This document shows positions 8,266 through 14,935 of a stretch of 42,810 bases of DNA, one piece after another. The stretch's first letter is position 1; the number at the start of each line of letters is the position of its first letter. Origin of the DNA: Chloroflexota bacterium (GTDB lineage Bacteria > Chloroflexota > Anaerolineae > Anaerolineales > UBA11579); the NCBI GenBank assembly GCA_019456165.1, contig VRUJ01000038.1, forward strand, positions 1-42,810. The letters run 5' to 3'. A program made the position numbers and the translations under genes. Under the pieces are notes generated by a model. That model was not told where the DNA came from. It did not search any database and saw only the letters and a program-made list of their open reading frames with translations.

Positions 8266-9417
8266 CTACGGTCGGGTTTGGATATCACCAGCGATGATTC
8301 CGGCGATAATATCAACCAACTCGGCTTGAACGTCCGCGGAAACTACATCGTTTAATCCAGCTAAACCAACACCGCCATTTTCCAGGGTGCCAATATATAG
8401 GCCGCCGACAAACAAATCATTCAGCAAATCAGAGATCACATCATAAATTGAGGCGTCCATATTCTTCATGACGGAAGTCAGGGTGACATCTGCAAAATCG
8501 GGAGCAGTAAGCGTGAAGTCTGCATCTACTCCGATTATCCAGGCATTGCCTGCTTCTTGAACAGCAGCAGCTGTGCCTAAACCAACAGGGCCAGCAACCG
8601 GCAAAATTACGTCCGCGCCTTCGTCCATCAGGGTTACACCCATAGCACGGCCGTCGTCGGTGCTCTCGAAGTTGCCTGTGAAGAGACCTTCTTGGGCTGC
8701 AGGATCCCAGCCTATCACCTGAACATCGGCGCTGTTTTGGGCGTTGTAATATTCAACACCGTAGTAGAAACCGTCCATGAAGATAGTGACTGACCCGAAA
8801 CTCATACCACCAAAGGTGCCGACGATGCCAGTCTCAGTAACCGAAGCGGCAACGTATCCGGCCAGGAATGCCGCCTGGTCGGTGCGGTAGGTGAGTTCTT
8901 TGACGTTATCAAGTGTTATATCCTCGAAAGCTACGAAGTCAAAGAAATCGACGTCCACAATTGCATACATCTGGTCTGGGTTAGCGTTGGCAGAGGCTTG
9001 CGTCGCAGCGTCCATCAAGAAGCCGACCGCGATGATCAAATCGCATGTGTCGAGGAAGCCAGCAATGTTTACATCATAGTCGGTCTGTTGCTGTGATTCA
9101 ACAAATGCGCTTGAAATACCAAAATCCGCTTCAGCATTGACAATACCGTTCCAGGCGGTTTCATTAAACGACGCATCGTCAATACCACCGGTATCGGTAA
9201 CCTCACATGCAGTGAAACCTTCGCCGATCATAGGCGCTTCGGTCACAACAACTTCCGGCGCTTCGGTCTCAGCCGGTGGCGCTTCGGTCACAACAACTTC
9301 CGGCGCTTCGGTCGCGGCAGCTTCCGGCGCTTCGGTTTCTTCTCCATCGCCGCATGCGCCCAGCAACAGCGCTGCAACCATGAGAAGGGTGAGCAGTGAA
9401 AATATTTTTTTGTTCAT
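8266..9417 (-). CDS. BMP/PnrA-family substrate-binding lipoprotein
   Basis: This 383-residue lipoprotein has a signal peptide ending in the lipobox LLLGAC (Cys22), an Ala/Pro/Glu/Thr linker (about residues 27-66) and a basic-membrane-protein (BMP) domain. The family start is recognisable (TDTGGIDDASFNETAWNG), followed by QTDYDVNIAGFLDTCDLIIAVG cut short here by motifs such as YRTDQAAFLAGYVA and a GTFGG segment. BMP proteins such as PnrA bind purine nucleosides outside the membrane and deliver them to the permease. The ATG at 9417 has a very good GGAGGAAC Shine-Dalgarno. A strong hairpin follows the stop, consistent with higher expression than the downstream transport genes. Confidence 0.92.
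   Translation of the reverse strand: MNKKIFSLLTLLMVAALLLGACGDGEETEAPEAAATEAPEVVVTEAPPAETEAPEVVVTEAPMIGEGFTACEVTDTGGIDDASFNETAWNGIVNAEADFGISSAFVESQQQTDYDVNIAGFLDTCDLIIAVGFLMDAATQASANANPDQMYAIVDVDFFDFVAFEDITLDNVKELTYRTDQAAFLAGYVAASVTETGIVGTFGGMSFGSVTIFMDGFYYGVEYYNAQNSADVQVIGWDPAAQEGLFTGNFESTDDGRAMGVTLMDEGADVILPVAGPVGLGTAAAVQEAGNAWIIGVDADFTLTAPDFADVTLTSVMKNMDASIYDVISDLLNDLFVGGLYIGTLENGGVGLAGLNDVVSADVQAELVDIIAGIIAGDIQTRP
9233..9325 (-). repeat. Tandem repeats encoding the lipoprotein linker
   Basis: A 24-base unit occurs twice without a mismatch (9233-9256 and 9278-9301, 45 bases apart), with a diverged third copy at 9302-9325. They encode the repeated EAPEVVVT pattern of the flexible linker between the lipidated Cys and the BMP domain. 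Such repeats can gain or lose copies and so change linker length between strains. Confidence 0.75.
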
Positions 9418-9568
9418 TTATCCGTTCCTCCAGTCAAAACAAATAAAGTATAGGGTGTTCTCGAAACACAACGGCATAGAATCATGTGCCCACTCGTGTT
9501 TCTTTGGACCCACACACCGTGGGACACACAATCTTAGCATTAACCTTGCAGGAGCACAAGTTCAAAAC

Positions 9569-9598
9569 ATTTTATTAAGATTGTAGATGTCTATACAA
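9569..9598 (-). promoter_or_regulatory. Possible promoter of the nucleoside importer operon
   Basis: On the minus strand TTGTAT (9593-9598) and TAAAAT (9569-9574) are separated by 18 bases. Transcription would begin near 9562, giving a leader of about 145 bases before the BMP start, in which only a short CCCAC/GTGGG hairpin is visible. I do not recognise a known riboswitch there. Confidence 0.35.
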
Positions 9599-9608
9599 TA
9601 ATCGATAA

Positions 9609-10658
9609 TTACGGTTCAAATGGGCTAATAAAACCAGCCAAGAGCTCAACTAAAACCGCCTCGACATGTTCTAGACGGCCTGCGCTGAGCAACTCTGAAT
9701 TAACTTCCTGAAGGCTAAGTGAAATTGGCAGTTCACTACCGTCTTGCCCCGAAAAGATTCCTGGGAGAACATCTTGCAGGAGGGTGGCAATGTCTGGTTG
9801 TATGGTCGCAACCCAATTCTGCCGCAAGTTCTCTGGGGGAGGACTGCTGCCAATTATCAAAACTCCTGATTGGGCTAAATAATCTAATAACGAGCTATCC
9901 CCCGCATCTGTCGCAACATAAATTGTCTTAACCGCGCGATCCAATAAGCCGGCTGCGGCTATCCTCCACTCTTCCGGGCTAGCGCTGACCGGTAGTTCTG
10001 CGAAGAGAGGATATTCATAGAAAGGGGGATAAACCTGCAAACACAAGCCGCAGAAGTAACGCACACCGACCATGAAGGATTGGCGGGTTTGCTGCCCTGT
10101 AGAAGTATCCGAGCGGCTGATTACAGCTACCCGCCAGTCTTCAGTGATAACCGCGGCTGTATAACCCGCGATGAAACCTTGATCCTCAATACCCATTCCA
10201 TCCCCACCGATAACAGTGAGATTACCTCCAGCTTGTAGACCAGAAATACCTATTGCTACGAATGCTGTTCGTGGTGCTGCCGCCGCAAGTTCGCCAACGT
10301 TAGAAATAGGGTTTAATGCGACTACCAATCTGAGATTTTCCGGAAGGTTGGAAATTTCAAGTGAAGGACGATTTTCAAACAGCATTCCCGTTTCGCCAGC
10401 AAAAGCCCTTAAGACTGCTTCTACCTCGGAATTTAATTGAGGATCACTATTTGGATCAGCAAGTAAGATAATTGAATATACAATTTCTACGGGTTCTGTA
10501 GCAGTTGGAAGTGGCGGTAGAGTAAGAGTAGGATTTATTTCCACTTCCAAAGTGATTCTTTGTTCAGTTGGGGTTGGCGCAGCGCAAGCCGAGATCATAA
10601 AAATAACCACACTTAACAACAAGTCCATACGCCAACGCTGGTGCAGGATATCAAACAA
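9609..10658 (-). CDS. Divergent BMP-like substrate-binding lipoprotein
   Basis: The protein of about 349 residues has a signal peptide with a basic start (HQRWR), a hydrophobic core and a lipobox ending ISAC, followed by a short Thr/Pro stretch and a type I periplasmic-binding fold related to BMP proteins (GDGMGIEDQGFIAGYTAAVI, YVATDAGDSSLLDYLAQSG). The TTG at 10658 is preferred: GGAGG lies 5 bases before it, and it gives a complete signal peptide, whereas the internal ATG (10628) has no Shine-Dalgarno and would remove the basic segment. It lies directly upstream of the importer operon, 191 bases away and co-directional. It is shorter and more diverged than the main BMP protein, so it may supply a second ligand specificity or act as a sensor; both are inferences. 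Confidence 0.8.
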   Translation of the reverse strand: MFDILHQRWRMDLLLSVVIFMISACAAPTPTEQRITLEVEINPTLTLPPLPTATEPVEIVYSIILLADPNSDPQLNSEVEAVLRAFAGETGMLFENRPSLEISNLPENLRLVVALNPISNVGELAAAAPRTAFVAIGISGLQAGGNLTVIGGDGMGIEDQGFIAGYTAAVITEDWRVAVISRSDTSTGQQTRQSFMVGVRYFCGLCLQVYPPFYEYPLFAELPVSASPEEWRIAAAGLLDRAVKTIYVATDAGDSSLLDYLAQSGVLIIGSSPPPENLRQNWVATIQPDIATLLQDVLPGIFSGQDGSELPISLSLQEVNSELLSAGRLEHVEAVLVELLAGFISPFEP

Positions 10659-10967
10659 TGAAGCCTCCAAGGATAATTTGAGAATGGTAAATATGTCGGT
10701 GTCTAAACCCTAAGAGTTTTGAAAACCGTTCGAGATTGATCTTTTGGTTACAACGTAGCACAATCACTGGAACCACTCCCGATAATATTATTTCGAATAT
10801 ATTTTACTATCTTCCTGTATAATTATCTTGAAACTAATTACTTGGTAATTATTCTAATTTCAATTGTCAATAATAGGGCATGATAAATTTTGCAGATAAA
10901 ATCCCCGTATGGGGCAGATCAAGGACATTTTGGGCACATTTATTGTAACTGAATAAACAGGAAACTT
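10659..10967. other. Divergent intergenic region
   Basis: This AT-rich region of about 310 bases separates the minus-strand BMP-like lipoprotein from the plus-strand DUF389 gene. A perfect TATAAT occurs on the plus strand at 10818-10823, without a convincing -35 hexamer, about 145 bases before the DUF389 ATG. No operator palindrome, small gene or RNA is recognisable. Confidence 0.4.
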
Positions 10968-12170
10968 ATGGAAGCGCCCCCAACTGAAACCCACCCCGAC
11001 GATCCGAACAGCCTGCCCCCTGCTCGACGCCGGCGCGCTCGCAGGCGTTTGGTGCCGCATTTGAGCGCGGATGAACGCGCTAATTATTTAGAAGCGGCTG
11101 CAAAACGCACCTCTCCGACATTTGACTTTTTCCTTTTTTCGCTTTTAGCCGCCGCCATTATTGCGGTGGGAATTATTGGTGATTCCCCGTACTTATTTGT
11201 GCTTGGGGCACTACTCTCCCCTTTGATGGCGCCGGTAGTAGGTATCTCGCTCAGCACTGTATTGGGTTCTGGACGCTCATTTACCCGCGCTCTAGGCGGT
11301 TTGTTAACCGGTTGCTTTTTCGTACTTATTATTGGAGCCTTAGCAGGTTTCGGCGCTCAACTCTGGTTTCCCCTGGAGCTATTCCAGGCACATATTCACG
11401 CACAACTCACCTGGCCTCCATTTCTAGTAATTGGTTTGGGAGCAATTCTCACTTCAGCAACCTTGATTAGAGAGAAACAAAACCCCAGCATCCCCAGCGC
11501 TGCGCTTGCTTACGGCCTCTACATCCCCTTGACAATCGCCGGTTTTGGATTGGGCAGCGGTGTTCCTCATCTCTGGCCGGACGGCCTAGTGGTGTTTGCT
11601 GTGCATCTCGTTTGGATCATATTGCTAGGCGCGGGGACGCTGGCATTCATGGGTTTCCGGCCTTACACACTATTCGGCTACTCCCTGGGAGGTGTGGTTG
11701 CCTTGGTCGGCATCATTCTGGCCATAGGATTTGGTGGAGCTGGCGCGGTTGTAGTAGGAGACATCGGGCTGCCGACTCCTATCCCAAGCCCGACATTTAC
11801 GCTTACTCCAACCCAAACCCTTACCCCGACCCCCATCCCCCCGACCGCAACTCTTACCCCCACAATCAGCCCAACGATAACAACAAGCCCGACTCAAACC
11901 CAAACCGCGACTCCCACTCCGGTGCCTCCTGTGCAAGCGTGGGTTCGCACAGAAGGTGAACTTGGAGGAGTGCTCCGTCAAGAACCAAATAGGCTCAGCC
12001 CAATCGTGGTCACCATATTAAATGACACTCTGGTGATCATCCTCCCTGATACTCCTGTTACGCAAGGTGGAGCTGTGTGGGTGAAAGTTCAGGTTCTCAA
12101 TATGGAAACAGAAACTGTAGGCTGGATCCAGCGAAACCTTCTGGTAACTGCTACGCCCTCAGCTGAGTAA
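10968..12170 (+). CDS. DUF389 membrane protein fused to a C-terminal SH3-like domain
   Basis: This 400-residue protein begins with a basic cytoplasmic stretch (PPARRRRARRRL). It continues with the DUF389 domain: about six helices from residue 50 to 260, with the diagnostic FDFFLFSLLAAAIIAVGIIG and LGALLSPLMAPVVGISL. After the last helix comes a long Thr/Pro linker (about 265-325) and a domain of roughly 70 residues that reads like a bacterial SH3 domain (RQEPNRLSPIV, then GAVWVKVQV and VGWIQRNLL). DUF389 proteins are uncharacterised. The SH3-like part suggests binding to cell wall or another surface polymer on the outside. AGGAAACT before the ATG is a modest Shine-Dalgarno. A hairpin at 12327-12350 probably ends the transcript. 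Confidence 0.8.
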   Translation: MEAPPTETHPDDPNSLPPARRRRARRRLVPHLSADERANYLEAAAKRTSPTFDFFLFSLLAAAIIAVGIIGDSPYLFVLGALLSPLMAPVVGISLSTVLGSGRSFTRALGGLLTGCFFVLIIGALAGFGAQLWFPLELFQAHIHAQLTWPPFLVIGLGAILTSATLIREKQNPSIPSAALAYGLYIPLTIAGFGLGSGVPHLWPDGLVVFAVHLVWIILLGAGTLAFMGFRPYTLFGYSLGGVVALVGIILAIGFGGAGAVVVGDIGLPTPIPSPTFTLTPTQTLTPTPIPPTATLTPTISPTITTSPTQTQTATPTPVPPVQAWVRTEGELGGVLRQEPNRLSPIVVTILNDTLVIILPDTPVTQGGAVWVKVQVLNMETETVGWIQRNLLVTATPSAE

Positions 12171-12217
12171 TAATAGGCAAAGTAAGCGGCGAGGCGTCTT
12201 CTAAGCAAAAAGCCAAA

Positions 12218-12234
12218 TGGGGGTTTTACCCCCA
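12218..12234. repeat. G5/C5 inverted repeat downstream of the DUF389 gene
   Basis: TGGGGG and CCCCCA flank a 5-base loop (TTTTA), a compact GC-rich hairpin 48 bases after the DUF389 stop. No T tract follows on the plus strand, so it is not a typical terminator; it may protect the mRNA 3' end or be a chance structure. Confidence 0.4.
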
Positions 12235-12326
12235 AATTCTCATATTCCAGCATACCCGTAATCTTTCTTACAGGTTGAATTGCAATTGGGGATTGAGCAT
12301 AAACCAGCCCGTAGAAAATCATGTGG

Positions 12327-12350
12327 GGACGCCCTTTTGTGGCGTCCTTT
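12327..12350 (+). terminator. Intrinsic terminator after the DUF389 gene
   Basis: A 7-bp stem (GGACGCC with GGCGTCC) and a 7-base loop are followed by TTT. It lies about 157 bases downstream of the DUF389 stop and directly upstream of the next promoter, separating the two transcription units. The T tract is short. Confidence 0.55.
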
Positions 12351-12362
12351 CGCATCCGATGG

Positions 12363-12391
12363 TTGACTTCCAACAGGTCAGTCTGTATAAT
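12363..12391 (+). promoter_or_regulatory. Strong sigma70-type promoter of the LRR/repeat protein
   Basis: TTGACT (12363-12368), a 17-bp spacer and a perfect TATAAT (12386-12391) form one of the best promoters in the window. Transcription should begin near 12398, leaving a 5' leader of about 120 bases. The leader holds a 7-bp hairpin with one mismatch (12417-12437); I cannot assign it to a known regulatory RNA. Confidence 0.8.
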
Positions 12392-12518
12392 CTTTGCATA
12401 CAGCCGATAATAAGAGCCACGGAAGGATATTCGGTGGAGATAATAAGATTCACTCAGCAACATAAATAAATTTCTCGCATTGCAGCCATCTGAGCCTTGA
12501 ACATAGAGGAGGAAGAAG

Positions 12519-14030
12519 ATGTTGCAAAAACGGAGATTTCCTTGGCGAGGAATCGCGCTGGTGTATATGTTGTCTTTATTGGTTACAGCACTTGGTGGAG
12601 TCAGCAATGCCCAGGCCGAGCCTGCTGCCGCGGCCTACACAGGCTGCACCAATCCAGGCGACCAGACCGACATACCCCAAGTTGAATGTGAGGCATTGGT
12701 GGCTTTGTATGATGGGACAACCGGGGCCAGCTGGACGACCAATACGGGGTGGAAAACTACCGACACGCCCTGCTCGTGGTATGGCGTAACCTGTACCACC
12801 GGGAATGTGACCACGTTATACTTAACGAACAACAATCTTGCAGGCAGCATTCCCACACAGTTGGGCAATCTCACAAACATGCAATTTCTCGATTTGAGCA
12901 GCAACAGCTTGAGCGGAAGCGTTCCAACTGAGTTGGGCAGCTTGACTAATCTGAATATCCTATATCTTCATATCAACACTTCCCTGGCCGGAAGGCTGCC
13001 CGCGAGCCTGACCAATCTAGCCAGTTTGACACACTTTTGGTTTGGCGTCACAAGCCTTTGCGAACCATCCTATACCGCTTTCCAAACCTGGTTACTCGGC
13101 TTGACGACCGCATACAGCACTAACGTTATCTGCGAAGGTCTACCTGCTGATTTTGATGGAGATGGCGACACGGATGTCTCGGTCTTCCGTCCCTCCAACG
13201 GGCGTTGGTACTCATCAACCGCAGGATTATTGGCCAGTTACGGGATTGCTGGGGATATCCCTGTACCTCAAGATTATGATGGAGATGGCGACACGGATGT
13301 CTCGGTCTTCCGTCCATCCAATGGACGCTGGTACACATCAAACTCAGGATTACTGGCCGCATATGGGATCACAGGGGATATCCCCGTACCACAAGATTAT
13401 GATGGGGATGGAGACAGTGATATCGCCGTCTACCGCCCATCCAACGGCAGATGGTACTTCTACATGGTTAGAGCTATTACCTATGGTATTGCTGGTGATA
13501 TCCCCATGCCATGCGACTATGATGGAGATGGGGATGCAGACGTAGCCATTTACCGGCCCAGCAACGGAAGGTGGTATGTCAAAGACCAAGGTTACACAGC
13601 TTACGGGATCGCTGGCGACATACCGGTCCCGGGGGATTATGACGGGGATGGGGATTGTGACATTGCCATCTACCGCCCGAGTAACGGCAGGTGGTACGTC
13701 AAGGACCAGGGCTATTGGGCTTATGGGATCCCCGGAGATATACCTGTACCTGGAGATTACGATGGGGACGGCGAAACTGATGTAGCCATCTACCGGCCGA
13801 GCAACGGCAGATGGTATGTGTTTGGGCAAGGCTACGTGGCCTATGGGATACCTGGAGATATCCCAGTCCCGGGAGACTATGATGGGGATGGGAACTGGGA
13901 TGAGACGATATACAGACCCTCCAATGGTAGGTGGTACATATATGGCATAGGCTATGTACCATATGGCATTGCCGGGGATTATCCACTCCCTGCTAGAGAT
14001 ACTAATATTGATGGCGATCCGCATGAGTAA
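12519..14030 (+). CDS. Secreted leucine-rich-repeat protein with seven Ca-binding-type repeats
   Basis: This 503-residue protein starts with a Sec signal peptide (basic start, hydrophobic core, cleavage near NAQA-EP, about residue 33). Residues about 45-205 form a plant-type LRR module: a cysteine-bearing cap (SWTTNTGW, CSWYGVTC), then repeats such as LTNNNLAGSIPTQLGNLTN. Residues 211-492 are seven repeats of 40-41 residues, each with a DxDGDGxxD calcium-binding-type loop followed by RPSNGRWY and YGIxGDIPVP, in FG-GAP/VCBS style. No anchor or sorting motif follows, so it is probably released or held non-covalently. An adhesive or binding role is inferred. A strong AGGAGG Shine-Dalgarno and a near-consensus promoter suggest high expression. 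Confidence 0.88.
   Translation: MLQKRRFPWRGIALVYMLSLLVTALGGVSNAQAEPAAAAYTGCTNPGDQTDIPQVECEALVALYDGTTGASWTTNTGWKTTDTPCSWYGVTCTTGNVTTLYLTNNNLAGSIPTQLGNLTNMQFLDLSSNSLSGSVPTELGSLTNLNILYLHINTSLAGRLPASLTNLASLTHFWFGVTSLCEPSYTAFQTWLLGLTTAYSTNVICEGLPADFDGDGDTDVSVFRPSNGRWYSSTAGLLASYGIAGDIPVPQDYDGDGDTDVSVFRPSNGRWYTSNSGLLAAYGITGDIPVPQDYDGDGDSDIAVYRPSNGRWYFYMVRAITYGIAGDIPMPCDYDGDGDADVAIYRPSNGRWYVKDQGYTAYGIAGDIPVPGDYDGDGDCDIAIYRPSNGRWYVKDQGYWAYGIPGDIPVPGDYDGDGETDVAIYRPSNGRWYVFGQGYVAYGIPGDIPVPGDYDGDGNWDETIYRPSNGRWYIYGIGYVPYGIAGDYPLPARDTNIDGDPHE
13149..13994 (+). repeat. Seven in-frame repeats of 120-123 bases
   Basis: Units 1 and 2 are 123 bases, units 3-7 are 120 bases. Units 1 and 2 are nearly identical in DNA over their first 50 or so bases, pointing to recent duplication, while the others share protein sequence more than DNA. 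Unit 7 diverges at the calcium-loop end (DYDGDGNWDE) and is followed by a partial loop (NIDGDPHE). The array length is likely to vary between strains. Confidence 0.85.
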
Positions 14031-14079
14031 GATAGCAATTTTCTATACTATCTATAATGTTAGCGGTAAATAAGCCTCG

Positions 14080-14108
14080 TTGACGCCAATCATCCATTCT
14101 GGTAAAAT
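14080..14108 (+). promoter_or_regulatory. Sigma70-type promoter of rplI
   Basis: TTGACG (14080-14085), a 17-bp spacer and TAAAAT (14103-14108) make a good promoter. Transcription would begin near 14115, right at the 5' side of the leader hairpin, about 87 bases before the rplI ATG. Confidence 0.7.
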
Positions 14109-14117
14109 CCCACCTAC

Positions 14118-14143
14118 CTCGGGCGTTGTACCCTTCGCCCGGG
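14118..14143 (+). promoter_or_regulatory. Leader hairpin in the rplI 5' UTR
   Basis: An 8-bp stem (GGGCG/CGCCC core extended by a C-G, a G-U and a C-G pair) with a 10-base loop sits at the extreme 5' end of the predicted transcript. No T tract follows, so it is not a terminator. It may stabilise the mRNA or be a binding site for ribosomal-protein feedback control; I do not recognise a known family. Confidence 0.4.
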
Positions 14144-14201
14144 ACTGTTAAAGCGCAACACCGCTGAGCAGAATCTAATAAAAAGAAAGGGCTTGAGAAA
14201 T

Positions 14202-14810
14202 ATGAAAGTACTTTTACTGCAAGACGTTTATAATCTAGGAAGGGCGGGAGACATAAAGAAAGTGGCCAATGGTTTTGGTAGGAACTACTTAATTCCCCAA
14301 GGACTGGCCCTTTTAGCCACACCCGGGTCACTAAAACAGTCTGACCGTATTCGAGAACAGGCAAACAAAAAACGCACTATTCTCAACGAAGAAATGGCTT
14401 CTGTTGCTGAACAGTTAATTGATGTGCAATTGCTTTTCCCCGCTAAAGCAGGCGAAACCGGCAAATTGTATGGCTCGATCACAAGTAAAATGATCGCTGA
14501 GTCGCTTTCCGATACAATCAAGCTCGAAATCAGCAAACGCCAAATTGATAGCCAACCTCTCCGTCTTTTAGGGATGCATACGATTAAAGTTCGCCTTACC
14601 ATGGATTTAATCCCAGAAATAACAGCTGTTATCCACCGCGAGGGCGAATCTCCAGAAAACTATATGTTCTCTGCATTAGAGATGGCTGCCGAAGCAGAAG
14701 CAGAGGCTGCAGCACAAAAAATCGAGGATGCTAAAACCGCATCCGATACACAAAATGCAGAAGGTGCAGCTGTTCAAACTGAAGTTGAAGAACAGGTAGA
14801 TGAGGCGTAG
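14202..14810 (+). CDS. rplI: Large-subunit ribosomal protein L9
   Basis: This 202-residue protein starts with the canonical MKVLLLQDVYNLGRAGDIKK and continues with the N-domain signature GFGRNYLIPQGLA, a long connecting helix and the C-domain (GKLYGSITSKMIAE). L9 binds 23S rRNA at the base of the L1 stalk and helps maintain reading frame. The ATG at 14202 has AAAGAAAGG about 11 bases upstream; an in-frame TTG at 14193 is rejected because the family starts at MKV. The usual length is about 148-150 residues. This one has an extra tail of about 45 residues that is rich in Ala, Glu and Asp (from about 160). An intrinsic terminator follows the gene. Confidence 0.96.
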   Translation: MKVLLLQDVYNLGRAGDIKKVANGFGRNYLIPQGLALLATPGSLKQSDRIREQANKKRTILNEEMASVAEQLIDVQLLFPAKAGETGKLYGSITSKMIAESLSDTIKLEISKRQIDSQPLRLLGMHTIKVRLTMDLIPEITAVIHREGESPENYMFSALEMAAEAEAEAAAQKIEDAKTASDTQNAEGAAVQTEVEEQVDEA

Positions 14811-14883
14811 ACCAGCTCAAATTGCTTGGATTGATGGCAGCTTTCATCCATAATATCGAAAAATAATTCCGCCTCCCTAAATC

Positions 14884-14924
14884 ACCAGCCTGTCCCTAAT
14901 TTCAGAAGGAAAGGCTGGTTTTTC
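14884..14924 (+). terminator. Intrinsic terminator after rplI
   Basis: The stem pairs ACCAGCCT with AGGCTGGT and continues past one mismatch with TCC/GGA, closing a 12-base loop. TTTTT follows. It is a textbook terminator, yet the next ATG (14936) begins only 12 bases after it. Confidence 0.85.
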
Positions 14925-14935
14925 CTAACTGTGTA

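Noticed and set aside
12089..12607. 172-codon minus-strand ORF in the gap before the LRR gene
   Set aside because: It overlaps the DUF389 gene, a terminator, a strong opposite promoter and the LRR start, and shows no recognisable domain.
13350..14024. 224-codon minus-strand ORF across the repeat array
   Set aside because: It is an antisense by-product of the periodic repeat codons, with repetitive low-complexity protein and no signal.
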